Notes: generated by a model from the letters alone, not told the origin. DNA of 64,000 bases from CAVOJV01 sp963696325 (GCA_963696325.1 CAVOJV010000047.1:1-64000), one strand, 5' to 3'. Shown: positions 1 through 10,182, numbered from the stretch's first letter. Numbers and translations: made by a program.

Positions 1-45
1 AAGGCCAAAGCTAAAGAAGAGATGCTCTGAAAAGAGTAATTTTTT

Positions 46-312
46 TTAGAATGCGTTGGGCACTTCCGTCAGCAACCAATATATGACAAAACCAATGGTA
101 CCGATGATGCCGATGCCTGCCATGGATATCTTGGCAATCATGGTGAACTCTTCCCGGTTGGGCTTTCGGGCCAGCTTTAAGACCCGGATGTACTCTTTAA
201 CGTTCGTAGACGGCATGGTGACGCCGAGATCCACGTTATCCAGCTTATTCTTGAGATCGAGCTTCCCCTTTGGAGAGCTCTTCTTCTCAGTCTCATTAGT
301 TCCCTCGCTCAT
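46..312 (-). CDS. secE: Protein translocase SEC61 complex gamma subunit (SecE), archaeal
   Basis: An 88-residue protein with a charged N-terminus and one C-terminal membrane segment (about residues 60-82, GIGIIGTIGFVIYWLL). This is the architecture of the archaeal/eukaryotic Sec61-gamma subunit, which clamps the SecY channel during protein export. The motif VKEYIRVLKLARKPNREEF before the membrane helix is typical of the family. The start at 312 is the only ATG that gives a full-length protein. The gene is intact, unlike most of its archaeal neighbours. The identification rests on sequence pattern only, but the archaeal type is clear. Confidence 0.85.
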   Translation of the reverse strand: MSEGTNETEKKSSPKGKLDLKNKLDNVDLGVTMPSTNVKEYIRVLKLARKPNREEFTMIAKISMAGIGIIGTIGFVIYWLLTEVPNAF

Positions 313-336
313 TCCCCACGTGGAATGAATTGGAGT

Positions 337-345
337 ATTAAAAAG
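337..345 (-). promoter_or_regulatory. Possible archaeal TATA box upstream of secE
   Basis: On the minus strand the sequence TTTTTAATA lies about 25 bases before the secE start codon at 312. It resembles the archaeal TATA box. At that distance transcription would begin close to the ATG, giving a nearly leaderless mRNA. No BRE element was judged. Tentative. Confidence 0.3.
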
Positions 346-528
346 CTTTCGATCAAAAGAGCGTCAGGCCATTGGACGGGTGCGGTAGATATGGAATTGC
401 AGGGACCGGCGGATGCCGGTAAGACGGGCATCTTTCCCCCGAGCAGACAATAAAAACGGAGGAGGTTGACTATGTCGGCCAGGCGGTCAAAATTCAGGCA
501 TGAAAAAATATATAAAATGTGGCTTAGC

Positions 529-3216
529 TTACCTGGCTCCACCACCACCTCCACCGTGTCCTCCTCCGCCACCGCCGCCACCACGTCCACCGCCACCAAA
601 ACCGCCTCCTCCACCGGAGTGAGAGTGGGATCCCCCCAACTACTGCCAGAACTCATGCGCTCCCGAGCGGCAATCTCCGATTTGGTAATCACGTGCTCTG
701 TTGACCTGGAATAGGCGCGCTCGAAATGGACGGGCGCAAAAGTGACCGCATGAACCTCCGGAATGGCTGGTATCGTGAGCTGATCCATGGACTTGACAAC
801 ATTCTTGCCCACGCCTAGAGCGGTTCCATAGATCAGCCAATCCTTCCAGATGCTGATATCCTCTGGAATACACTTCTGTATCATGGCATAGTCGGAAAGG
901 AATGCGCGGAACGCATCCCACTCCAGCTTCTCCTTATAGTAATCCGCGTTCCACCTGCCAAAGAAGGCACGAGGAGCCGCGAAGGCTGGGAGGCAGGATT
1001 GGGCCAGGAAGACCAATGCCGAGTAGAAAGCCAAATTCAGTTGAGGATAGTCATCTGCAAGTATGAGGCATAGAATTCCGGAGCCAGCAATCAACGCCAT
1101 GGGCAATATTGCCATCATCGCCGTTGCTTTGCCGTAGTTGGTGAAGAACTCGCGCCCGAAAGCTTCGCCTGGACCAGCCATCAGATCGGTCATGTCGCCA
1201 CAAATTTCATTAAGTTCATTCAATGCAGATGTTGAGTCGTTATAGGCGCGGTTGCGCAGGCTTTCGATCTTCCTCTCGAAGGAGTTGTAGGAAAAGACCC
1301 CTTCCACTGCATCTTTGTGAAGGAAGTTCAACACACTTCTCTCATAATCATCTTCGGCCTCAGCCGGGTCCTTGAGCAGCCGTATCTTCAGGTCGTTTGC
1401 CTCATCTGATAAGATTTCCACCAGATCCTGTCTGTGTAAGTTGAGGATGGTTGCATAGAATCCATCTTTATCGAAGTCAAAGGGATCGCCTTTGAAGATC
1501 AGGTTTACCTGCCAGGGCTTTCTCTTATTTGGGACATAGCTCAGGCTGGCTGGAACTGTAAAGAACCTCTCTTTGCCGAATCGGCCATAGACCAGTAAGA
1601 GCATCAGAGGAGCTAGAAGAACCAGAAGCCTCATCGACGATGCTATAGGCTGTGGCCAGGAGGTCACTCCAGGAACGAGATGCCTCTTCCCTCTGAAACT
1701 GTGCTGCTACATCCTCGGATGGCTGCACAAATCCCCGCATTGACAGGGATACCTCTGACTTAAGGAGAAGATTGATCTGCAGTGGTTGGTCCTGACGGCT
1801 GGAGCCGCTGATGACCCAAATTGTGCCTTCTCTCTTGACATCCATTTTAGGGACGGTGAAAAGGCCATCGATGTACTCTTCCGGGTCATGGACTGTAACC
1901 GCCAGATGCCTGTAGGGGAGATGTTCATCCGTCAAATTCAGTCGGATATAAGAATGGTCGTCAACTGGAAAGAATGGCGGGATGGACAACAGATTTGTAG
2001 CCCGCATGCAGAGATGTCCGGAAGAGATGGCTTATGATGTAATGGCCTATTTCGTTTCTGTCAGAAATGTCAGCGATTCTCCCGCCGGAGGGCCACAGCT
2101 CATAACTGGGCGAAGGGTAGTAGGTTCCATTGGGTGCAAGAATCCTCGCCCCGTTAATGTCATCTTTTACATAGGGAATGGTCCCTTTCGGGGCAAGGAC
2201 CCTGACCGGCTCGACATAAGGTTCATTGAGAGGCTCGGCGCTGAGGGGCGTCTTCCAATTTCGATATAGCATCCTGTATTTGCCGGATTGGCGAATTGCG
2301 TATTGGAAAGTCTCCTTAAGGGTCCCATTCAGGTAGACGTCTGCACTGTAGCTATCGACCCAGATGGAACCAAGCGTCCCGGGTAAGGGGTCAATCTCTT
2401 GAGCTGGATCCAGGGATACAGTGTAATCTGCATTTGCGGATAGGGTCTTGCCTTTGACATCAGTCACATTTCTGGGAAATCCGTCTATGAACTTCGCGGC
2501 TCTTGACTTGAGGAGCATTTCCACCCGGAGAGGCTCATCCTGGGGACAAAACCCGGTCATCACCCAGGTATCGCCGACTTTTTTCGTGGCCATCTTGGGT
2601 TGGGTGAAGAGCTGCACCAAATCGCCCCGGGGATCGTGTACTTTGATGGTAGAATTCTCATAAGGCAGATGCGTGTCTGCCAGCAGAAGATTCCAGTGAA
2701 TAAACTGCTCATCCTGTTCCAGTGGCGGATGGATCTTGAAGTGTCTCCAATCTCCTCTAAGCCGACATCAAAGTAGGAGGGATTGTAACATCCTGCTTCG
2801 TCCCATTCTGCCAGGGAAATGACCACCCGGGTGTATCTGAACTCATCGGGAAAGGCGACCATAGTACCGTCCTCCTTCATTGCCAGCAGGTCTCCTTGCC
2901 AGTTCCGGGCATAGGACAATGTTCCCGGGATGGGCACAAAGCCGGATGTCTAACGTAGGGACGGTCAAGTTTCTGGAAGGATAGGGGATAGGTCCAGGGC
3001 GAAAGATCCTGTTTAGATATGAGCCATCCATTTTGTATCTGAACTGCTCATTTAAGGTTCCATTCAGAAAGAAGTCTGCCCGGTAATCGTCCACATACTT
3101 GTTTCCCAAATTGATATCTACGAGCAGGCCTGGGATGCCTCCATAAGGTACAATCCTGCCAGGCCGACGATGAATACACCTGCCATGAGAATTGTTATCT
3201 GCTGCTTCTCTCTCAA
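529..3216 (-). pseudogene. DUF2207-family membrane protein, broken by several frameshifts
   Basis: The reading is spread over five minus-strand segments (about 3216-2843, 2937-2560, 2620-1961, 2007-1525 and 1667-529) that overlap in different frames but continue one protein. An N-terminal hydrophobic stretch is followed by two related extracellular modules, each with a YxADxxLNGTLxExF-like motif (YRADFFLNGTLNEQF and YSADVYLNGTLKETF). Then come a membrane segment, the cytoplasmic motif DKDGFYATILNLHR, and two hydrophobic helices near 1080-1150. The tail, read in the shifted frame, is a Gly-rich stretch ending GGAR with a stop at 529. That tail is the hallmark of DUF2207 proteins, whose function is unknown. 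At least four indels are needed. Because conservation persists after each one, read error is more likely than decay. Start (TTG at 3216) uncertain. Confidence 0.7.
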
Positions 3217-3305
3217 TTATCACGCCCCCAGATTTTTTTGATTACACCCCAGGGCCCATGCCAGCTCTTTAAAAAAATTGCTCCTATCAATTGGATTTTT
3301 TCATT

Positions 3306-3904
3306 TCAATCCCACTTGGCCTCCGGCATGCTTGGCTCGATCTCCTCCGAGGTCAGATACCCCTTCCGACGCAGCTCATCCTCTTCGAAGTTGAGATACT
3401 CCTGCTTATGCATTCTCGCATAGGTGCCGATAAACTCGATGGCAGAGTGTCAAGCATGGTATTGAACTCCTGGATGATGTTGTTGTAAGTGTACCTGTGC
3501 CTGGAAATCTCGTCTTCCACCTCGCGAATGGCATTCATAGTAGTGATAACGGCATCAGAGGTCTTGAGAGGGGGATAGCTCTCTGCCACCGCCTTGATGT
3601 CGGCAAACAGGCTCCGGCTGTCACTGTTGATCTTCTGGATGTCCACCGGCCGGGCATCCCCCAGGCCCGTACGCAGGCGGGTGATCTTCTCATGTGTCTC
3701 CTGCTCGAAGTGAGCATAGCTCTTCACGGAGTCCACGAGCTGCTCCACCATATCCAGCCTCTTCTTCATGGCCACACGGATCTGAGAGAGGGTTGCTTCG
3801 GCGCCGTTTCTCAGGCTTTGCAGGCGGTTATATGCGGTGACGAAATAAAATATTATTACTATTAGCAGCGCCAACAAGACAAAGAGAATCGTGGATAAGT
3901 CCAT
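3306..3904 (-). CDS. lemA: LemA family protein (one frameshift near the 3' end)
   Basis: The N-terminus has one membrane helix (MDLSTILFVLLALLIVIIFY) followed by a helical domain with the LemA hallmark YNRLQSLRNGAEATLSQI and VKKRLDMVEQLV-like repeats. LemA proteins are membrane-anchored four-helix bundles of poorly known function. The frame is lost at about 3430-3450 after NTMLDTLPS. It resumes in another frame as AIEFIGTYARMHKQEYL...EEIEPSMPEAKWD with a stop at 3306, which restores the family length of about 195 residues. The GerW/YtfJ gene lies immediately upstream with its stop 3 bases before the lemA ATG, so the two are probably co-transcribed. Confidence 0.75.
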
Positions 3905-3906
3905 GG

Positions 3907-4279
3907 TCAGGGCTCTTTTGCCTGCTCGACCTCCACATGAGTCTCCTTCTTGCGGGAAAGGCCATCCAGGAACCCAGGGATAGCCTCTGCCAGATGCTCT
4001 GTCAGAGAGTGCTGGCTCTCCTTCAGCCTCTCCATTCTGACACCCTGGTGATCGATTATTACCACCGCCACAGGCTTCATGCCCAGGTCCCCCGCCGCCT
4101 CCACCCGAATTATTCTCCTTTCCAGATCCGGTCCCTGCGCCAAAGCCCATGCCTACGCTCACCAGAGGGACTATGGTTCTGCCTTCCACAGTGATTGGAT
4201 CGCCAACCACAGTTCGGGCGGAGAGGGACTTTTGTATCTCACCGGTTATGGTTTTCAGTATGTCTGTAAGTCCATCCAT
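3907..4279 (-). CDS. GerW/YtfJ-family protein (one frameshift)
   Basis: The N-terminal part reads MDGLTDILKTITGEIQKSL, then ARTVVGDPITVEGRTIVPL, then a Gly-rich loop around GMGFGAGTGSGK. This is the typical start of GerW (YtfJ) sporulation-type proteins, which are also widespread in non-sporulating archaea with unknown function. In the Gly-rich region (about 4085-4110) the frame shifts, and the rest continues as GDLGMKPVAVVIIDHQGVRM...VEVEQAKEP with a stop at 3907. Without this correction the gene appears falsely fused to lemA. The fused reading is rejected because both halves are normal length when the shift is repaired. Confidence 0.65.
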
Positions 4280-4357
4280 GTTTCTAACTCCAATTAAATA
4301 TGGTCGCTGATGGATGAAAAAGCTTTCTTTCTGCCCGGAGTGAAAAGAATGTCAAGA

Positions 4358-5355
4358 TCACTCTGGTCCTGTCGACCGGCCATGCCCCTGATTTTGCGTC
4401 TTTTCCCTGAACTTTATCAGATTTGTGAGAAGATCGTTGTAGGGCGTGCAGATACCAAGCTTCTCTGCATATCTGGAGATGGCTCCGTTGAGTGCATCGA
4501 TCTCCGTCTTTCTTCCTGCCTGGATGTCCTGCAGCATGCTGGCGCGGTGACCTGCCGTGGGCGGTAGCTGCGTCTCTAGCAGATAACGATAGTAATCATC
4601 CGCGCCCCTGTAGGGAAGCGTCACTCCCAGGGCCTGGCACACCAGGAAGATCTCCTTTATGATGATCCTGATTATATTCCGGGTCTCCTCGTTATCTCCT
4701 AGTTTGCCATAGGGGACCTCCAGGATAGCTCCCAGTGGATTGAGGGAGCAGTTGTAGAGCACCTTTCCCCAGAGCGCTGCCCAGATCTCGTCCTTGCCAA
4801 CGATTCTGGCAGGAATTCCGGAGAGTCTGAGGTCCTCTTGCAGGGTTTGCAAAGAGGCCGGTTCACCGTCCGGAAGGGCTCGCCCAGCAGGACGTCGTCT
4901 GCGTTGACGGTCACCCTGGCCTGGCCAGGGATCTGGGATCTCTGCCCCAAAGATGACGCGAGCGCCCACAGTGCGCTCTTCTCCGACCTTTTGGCTAATG
5001 GTCTCCCAGTTGTTGAGACCGTTTTGGATGGAGACCATGATGCCGTCTTCTTGCAGCAGCGGAGCGGCCTCCGGATGCGGCCTCTGTGTCTTTGGATTTG
5101 ACGCATAAGAGTATGGTCGAGTATTTCTCTTCTGAGAAGCCTCTGCACTGGTGAGGGCATCGATCTCTTCTGGCGGGATGAAGTGTTCTCCCCAGATGCC
5201 GGTGATCTTCAAACCATGCTCCTGAAGGGCCTGGAAATGCGCGCCCCGGCCGGCGTATGTCACACGGCGGCCGATCTTCTGCAGAAATCCCCCCAGGACG
5301 CTGCCAAGGCGCCTGCGCCGTAGATGAGATAACTGGGGTTCTGGCTTTGGTCCAT
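4358..5355 (-). CDS. Ketopantoate reductase-like protein (ApbA/PanE family), several frameshifts
   Basis: When frames are joined the protein starts MDQSQNPSYLIYGAGALG, a Rossmann GxGxxG motif. It continues with GRRVTYAGRGAHFQALQEHGLKI, the loop EDGIMVSIQNGLNN and VNADDVLLGEP. The C-terminal helical domain contains KDEIWAALWGKVLYNCSLNP, the conserved Lys/Asn region of ApbA/PanE enzymes. The family reduces 2-dehydropantoate to pantoate with NADPH in the route to coenzyme A, and ketopantoate reductase is used in archaeal CoA synthesis. Shifts occur near 5310, 5140, 5075 and 4930. Length when repaired, about 330 residues, is normal. Assignment to family is firm; the exact substrate is inferred. 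Confidence 0.7.
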
Positions 5356-5567
5356 AAAACGCGATTTGGAGCTGGCTCTTTAAGAGGGTTTCGAAAAATC
5401 ACAGCGAATTCAGGTCCAGAAGTCAGAGCGGTTTTGCGGAGAATACGAGAATCATAGGTTAACTTTTTGTTCGTTCAAATATTTCATAGGCTGGCAGAAC
5501 GATACAGGGATATTCTTAGGACGGAAAAAGCTAAAGGGAATCAGCCAAAGTGTAGCGAGGTGACTTT

Positions 5568-5711
5568 ATGCCAACGAGTAAGAAACAGATGGAGAAGCTA
5601 AATAAAGTGAAGAAGGCCAAGGCAGAAGAGCTCTCGAAGCAGGCAGCTTTGGGTAGCAAATACGCCAAGAAGAAGCTCAAGAAGATCCAGAAAAGATCAA
5701 GTGAGCCGCCT
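5568..5711 (+). CDS. Small lysine-rich hypothetical protein (archaeal)
   Basis: A strong Shine-Dalgarno (GAGGTGA, 5558-5564) sits just before the ATG at 5568. The first 45 or so residues are very rich in Lys and Ala (MPTSKKQMEKLNKVKKAKAE...KKLKKIQK), suggesting a small basic helical protein, perhaps nucleic-acid or ribosome associated. The frame stays open to 5921, but after about residue 47 the composition changes abruptly and the strand opposite carries a PIN-domain fragment. The natural end is therefore probably near 5702-5711, with a one-base shift hiding the stop (AAG ATC AAG TGA in the next frame). Family not recognised. Confidence 0.45.
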
Positions 5712-5879
5712 GGGCTTTTCACCTATTTTTATTTTCTTCTCTTTTGCCTTTATTTCCTCAAGGGAGCAGACTGCCAGCTGATGACGGCCGTCTCCCCGGT
5801 TCGCCAGGGCCAGAAACGCCCAGCTATCCACGAATATTTTTCTGTTGGCCTCCGGGCTCGGGCGCGCGAATGCCCGCAT
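5697..5879 (-). pseudogene. N-terminal fragment of a PIN-domain (VapC-like) protein
   Basis: The stretch RKIFVDSWAFLALANRGDG matches the start of PIN-domain RNases, with the first catalytic Asp in FVDSWAF (VapC proteins usually have VDTSAF). After about 25 residues the similarity stops and a Lys-rich tail runs to the stop, so the remaining acidic residues of the active site are missing. There is no partner antitoxin reading nearby. This is either a degraded gene or one truncated by a frameshift. No start codon is obvious at the expected place. Confidence 0.4.
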
Positions 5880-6233
5880 GCAGGGGAGAGGGCGGGCGAG
5901 GCCTGGCAGTGGCTGCTCTAGCGCGGGAGCTGGTGTGCATCATGTATGGGGGAGTCAAGAGGATCGATACAGGTGGGTATTGGGTGGGATCTGGGTGATG
6001 CAAGAATTGTCCTACAACCTCTTCCGGGTCCCGCGCAGGTGTTACGCGCTGGGGCGACGAGGGCCAGACTCTATGGCCGTGGCGGCCCCCCAAACCCCGC
6101 GTCCGCGGGGAACAATCTATGAAGCTCTGCCCTTTATCCTTGAACGTGATCCAGAAGGCCCCTGGGCAGAGCACGAGTAGTACCGGACGGAGCACACCAT
6201 CTTTCAATTACTTCGATAGACAGGGAGACTCAT
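5880..6233. other. Intergenic stretch without recognised gene
   Basis: Both strands contain open frames here but none has a recognisable family or codon pattern. A 7-bp inverted repeat (CCCCGCG at 6095-6101 with CGCGGGG at 6104-6110) could form a short hairpin. Otherwise nothing is seen. Confidence 0.4.
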
Positions 6234-7600
6234 CTATTCCTTTCTCTCCCGGCAGGCTCTGATGAAGTTGGCAGGAAATCCCCGGAAGGATGCGCTATGA
6301 ATATGAGCATAGCTGGCCACCATATTGCCCTCGCATACGCCATCCCGGCCACCTTCGATGCCCGTGCCCCGCTCGAGCCGGATGGCGTAGTTCACCTGCT
6401 TCTCGTCCATCAGCATCTCGGAATGGTGGAACTCATGGCCCATGATCGGCTCGCCCGCCGCCCAAGCGGACAGTCCTTCTCAAGGCGTCCATGCACATAG
6501 CTGACTATGCGTTTTTTCCCCGCCTGGCCTTTCCCGGAACCAGGCCGACCATCTCTTGCCGCTCGCCATCCCACTCGATCTCACGCGCGAGGTACATCAG
6601 CCCGCCGCACTCGGCGTAAATGGGCAGATCCATTTCATGCGCCTTCTCCAGCGAGCTCATCATCCTCTGGTTCTCGGATAGCTCCCGAGCATAGATCTCC
6701 GGATACCCGCCGCCTATGTAGATCCCGTCCACCTCCGGCAGAGAGGCGTCATGCACCGGGCTGAAAGGGACCACCCTCGCTCCCGCCAGCTCCATCAGCT
6801 CCAGGTTGTCCCGGTAGTAGAAGTTGAAGGCCTCGTCCGTGGCCACGCCGATGCGAATCCCCTCCGAATCGCTCTCGGTATAGATCGTCTCGACTTCAGG
6901 CAGAGGCTCAGCTCCGGCGATCTCGGAATTCGATCCAGGTCCAGCCCCTCCTCCACGATCTGGCGGATCCGCCACCCTCTCCTCGAAACCCTCGTGGCGG
7001 GTCTTACCCTCCAGCACGGGCACCAGACCCAGGTGGCGCATGGCCAAATGCATGTCGTCATTGCGGCGGATAGCGCCCACCACCTCCACCCCGCGTAGCG
7101 TTCGATCTCCTGGTCGCCTTCTCGGCATGCCTTGCTGATCCCACCTTGTTCAGTATCACTCCCTTGAACTGAACCCCAGGATCGAAGTCCATGTAGCCCT
7201 TTACCAGCGCCGCACAGCTGCGGGTGATGCTGCGCTCCACTATGAAGATGACCGGAACTTTAAGCATCTTGGCGACCTGGGCGGTCGAACCAAGGTCTCC
7301 CGCGTATCCCTCGTAAAGGCCCCGCACACCCTCTATCACTGCGATGTCCGCACCCGGGGCCGCATGAGCATAAGATCTCCCGAACTGCCTTTTCCTTCAT
7401 CAGGTAGCCATCCAGGTTGCGGCAGCTCCTGCCCGTGATCCAGGTATGATAGCTGGGATCGATGTAGTCCATGGCCACCTTGAACGGCTGAACCACCTGG
7501 CCGCGACCCCGCAGGGCGGATAGCAGGCCGGCAACTATGGTGGTCTTGCCGCTGGAGCTTCTATCCCCTGCCAGCAGAACCCGGGACAGTCTTCCTTCAT
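6234..7600 (-). CDS. cfbB: Ni-sirohydrochlorin a,c-diamide synthase (CfbB/CbiA family), several frameshifts
   Basis: Frames joined from four pieces give a CobB/CbiA-type amidotransferase. It starts MKEDCPRVLLAGDRSSSGKTT, which includes a P-loop, if one C is restored near 7585. It goes on with VVQPFKVAMDYIDPSYHTWITGR, the loop VRGLYEGYAGD, VILNKVGS, the region after VDGIYIGGGYPEIYARELSEN, the class I glutaminase Cys in YAECGGLMYLAREI, and the C-terminal GHEFHHSEML with ASYAHIH. It uses glutamine and ATP to amidate the a and c acetate side chains. The next gene upstream is the NifH-like cfbC, which makes the coenzyme F430 role more likely than cobyrinate amidation. Shifts lie near 7585, 7370, 7330, 7120 and 6500-6440. 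Confidence 0.75.
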
Positions 7601-7643
7601 CTCATGCCACTTACTTCCTTATCTCTTCTTTCACTCTCTGTAG

Positions 7644-8444
7644 TCAATCGCGGGATAGCTCCCTCAGCCGCTCATCGCTCAGGGGTGCGGAATACCGGGG
7701 CTCTCCCCCGGACATGACCTCCCTGGCCAGGGCCCGGTAGACGTCGGCAATCTTTGAGTCGGGCGCACCCTCGATCACAGTTACCGTCCTCCTCTCGCAC
7801 TGCTGAACTATTGGATCCTTGGGAATGAAGGCCACCATTCGGCTCTTCAGCTCCCTGGCAAATTTCTCTACAATTTCCTTCTCCCGCTCTCCCGCAGCCT
7901 CGCGAGAGTTGCAGATCACTCCTGCAAGAGGCGTGTTCAGGCGGCCGTAGGCCTTTGCTGATATTGTTTGCTGCATAAAGAGGCATGTACTCTCCCGAGG
8001 TGATGATGTAAGCCTGGCTCACCAGCCCCTTCCGATGGGGGCGGAGAATCCGCCGCAGACGATGTCCCCCGGCACATCGTAGAGCACCAGGTCCACCTCT
8101 TCCATAGCCTTGGAGACCTTGCGCAGGAAATCGATGGCGACGATTATCCCCCGTCCTGCGCATCCCACGCCCGGCTCCGGGCCTCCTACCTCAATGCACC
8201 TGACACCTCTGTATCCGTGAAAGACCACATCCTCTTCTGCAATATCTCCTCCCCGTTAGATGAGGTCCATCATGGTGGGAATTCTTCTGCCCACCAGGGT
8301 GATGCTCGAGTCGCTCTTCGGGTCGCAGCCCACCACCAGCACCTTGTGGCCTTCTTCGGCACAGGCGGCGGCGATGTTGGAGGCAGTGCAGGATTTGCCG
8401 ATCCCGCCTTTGCCGTATATAGCAACGTGCTTAATAGGTGACAT
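7644..8444 (-). CDS. cfbC: Ni-sirohydrochlorin a,c-diamide reductive cyclase, NifH-like component CfbC (frameshifted)
   Basis: The gene begins MSPIKHVAIYGKGGIGKS, a nitrogenase iron-protein P-loop, then CDPKSDSSITLVG. After a shift near 8260 it continues VVFHGYRGVRCIEVGGPEPG with VGCAGRGI, the first Fe4S4 Cys and the switch region, then VLYDVPGDIVCGGFSAP, which carries the second cluster Cys. After further shifts (about 8030 and 7975) it ends with KAYGRLNTPLAGVICNSR and LRELSRD. In methanogens this ATP-dependent reductase feeds electrons to CfbD to reduce Ni-sirohydrochlorin diamide during F430 synthesis. True NifH was considered, but the cfbB neighbour and absence of nifDK favour CfbC. Confidence 0.75.
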
Positions 8445-8500
8445 CGTCGAGGGTTTTTTCCCTTGCGTAGACTCTGGGGAACGTCCACACGGGCGGCGTG
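8445..8500. other. Junction between archaeal and gammaproteobacterial sequence
   Basis: At 8444 the archaeal cfbC begins on the minus strand. By about 8500 the plus strand reads inside a bacterial Hsp70-like protein (VEFGLPYAADPAISR). No start codon, promoter or repeat explains this change, and base composition rises in GC to the right. The exact break lies in this interval. It is most likely an assembly join. Confidence 0.75.
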
Positions 8501-10182
8501 GCGGCATCGTGGAATTCGGCCTGCCGTATGCCGCCGATCCGGCGATAAGCCGTCAGGTAGCGGCTTTCCTGGCCCAGCATGCACAGGCTTCCCGGCAGGC
8601 TCTGGGGGAGCGCGCACCCGCCGAGGGTCTTCTGCCCATGCCCGATGCGGTGCTGCTCAATGGCGGGTTGTTTCATAGCAGCGCGCTGACTCGGCGGCTG
8701 TTGGAAATACTCGCCGGCTGGCGTGGCGAGTCTCCGCGGCAACTGCATAACCCCCATCCTGATTTGGCAGTGGCGCGCGGCGCGGTGGCTTATGGGATGG
8801 CGCGGCGCGGCCAGGGGTTGAGGATCGGTGGCGGTTCGGCGCGCAGCTATTTCCTGTTGGTTGACAGCACTGCTGGACTGCGGCGCGGGGTATGCCTGCT
8901 GCCGCGGGGGACCGAGGAAGGCCATGAGGTGTGTCTCCTGGAACGCACTTTTTCTCTGCGACTGGGCCAGCCAGTGCGCTTCCACCTGGTCTCGTCCACC
9001 GGCGATACGGTTTATCAGCCTGGCGCTGTCGTGGATATCGATGTTGGGTCCTTCGCCACGCTGCCCCCGCTTGCCACCGTGCTGGGAAGTACGGGCGCCG
9101 GTGAGGTGGCCGTGCAACTGGCGGTTATCCTGAACGAGGTGGGTACGCTGGAGATAAACTGCGTGGCCAAGGACGATCCGTCCCAGCGCTGGCGGCTGGC
9201 ATTCCAGTTGCGGGGTGATGCGGAGGTGGGGGTGTCCACCGCTGTCCACCCCCGCTTCCGCGCCGCCGCCGAGCTTATCGAACGGCTCTATGGCGCCCGT
9301 GCCAGGGATGTAGGACCCAAGGAAATTAAAACGCTGAGAACTGACCTGGAGCATATTCTGGGCAAACGGGATCACTGGGATACCTCCCTGTTGCGGGCGC
9401 TGTTTGACGCGCTTTGGGAAGGCGGGCGGCGGCGCCGGCGGTCGGTCGATCATGAGCGCCTGTGGCTCAGTCTGGCGGGCTACTGCCTGCGCCCCGGTTT
9501 CGGCTATCCACTCGATGACTGGCGCGTTCAGCAGTTATGGTCGCTTTATGAGCAAGGCGTGCAATACGGCAATGACATCCAGGTGTGGGCCGAATGGTGG
9601 ACGCTCTGGCGGCGGGTAGCCGGCGGGCTGGACGCAGCGGCCCAGGAGCGCATCCTGGAGGCTATCGCCCCCGACCTCGCGCCGCCGGCAAAGGGCGCCA
9701 AAGTCCCCAGGCGGCAGGGCGTTGATGACATGCTGCGCCTCGCGGCGGCTTTGGAGCGGTTACCGGCAAGCCGTAAGGTGGCGATCGGTGAGGTTCTGCT
9801 GCAACGCCTGCAAGGCAAGGGCGAGTCGCCCCAGACCTGGTGGGCGCTTGGCCGCTTGGGTGCCCGGGTGCCTTTCCATGGCAGCGCTCACGAGGTCGTG
9901 CCGCGGGGCGTGGCGATGCAATGGGTGGCCCAGACGCTGGCGGTAGACTGGAAAGTGGTGCAACCGGCGGCCTTCGCGGTGACCTTGCTGGCACGCCGGA
10001 GTGGTGACCGGGAGCGGGATGTGGAGAAAGGGATGCGTGAGCAAGTAATCCAGCGGCTACGGGCGGCCAAGGCGCCGCTGTCCTGGATCGGGATGGTCGA
10101 AGACGTCGTCGAGCTGGATGAGACAGATCAGCGACAGATATTTGGGGAAGCGTTGCCGCCCGGATTAAAACTGGTCGATTGA
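8470..10182 (+). CDS. Hsp70-family chaperone-like protein, 5' part missing
   Basis: About 570 residues of a DnaK-like protein in the large Hsp70-family class with a long C-terminal extension. The ATPase half is represented only by its end: VEFGLPYAADPAISRQVAAFL, then PDAVLLNGGLFHSSALTRRLLEIL (actin-fold phosphate/adenosine region, GG motif) and RIGGGSARSYFLL. A beta-rich middle and a long helical C-terminus with many Trp and Arg follow. The N-terminal ATPase lobe is absent because the contig switches to archaeal DNA upstream. The frame technically stays open back to 8260, but that part is antisense to cfbC and is not part of the gene. Substrate unknown. Confidence 0.65.
   Translation, partial: DSGERPHGRRGGIVEFGLPYAADPAISRQVAAFLAQHAQASRQALGERAPAEGLLPMPDAVLLNGGLFHSSALTRRLLEILAGWRGESPRQLHNPHPDLAVARGAVAYGMARRGQGLRIGGGSARSYFLLVDSTAGLRRGVCLLPRGTEEGHEVCLLERTFSLRLGQPVRFHLVSSTGDTVYQPGAVVDIDVGSFATLPPLATVLGSTGAGEVAVQLAVILNEVGTLEINCVAKDDPSQRWRLAFQLRGDAEVGVSTAVHPRFRAAAELIERLYGARARDVGPKEIKTLRTDLEHILGKRDHWDTSLLRALFDALWEGGRRRRRSVDHERLWLSLAGYCLRPGFGYPLDDWRVQQLWSLYEQGVQYGNDIQVWAEWWTLWRRVAGGLDAAAQERILEAIAPDLAPPAKGAKVPRRQGVDDMLRLAAALERLPASRKVAIGEVLLQRLQGKGESPQTWWALGRLGARVPFHGSAHEVVPRGVAMQWVAQTLAVDWKVVQPAAFAVTLLARRSGDRERDVEKGMREQVIQRLRAAKAPLSWIGMVEDVVELDETDQRQIFGEALPPGLKLVD

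Noticed and set aside
3353..4279. A YtfJ-LemA fusion protein
   Set aside because: The join runs through out-of-frame Gly/Ser/Arg sequence; correcting one base restores two separate normal-length genes.
7644..8444. Nitrogenase iron protein NifH
   Set aside because: No nifDK nearby and the partner gene is cfbB, so CfbC is the better reading.
8260..8470. N-terminal extension of the Hsp70-like reading frame
   Set aside because: These codons are antisense to the archaeal cfbC and have no Hsp70 similarity; the open frame is an accident of the junction.
8431..9453. Minus-strand open frame opposite the Hsp70-like gene
   Set aside because: Crosses the genome junction and lacks any protein pattern.
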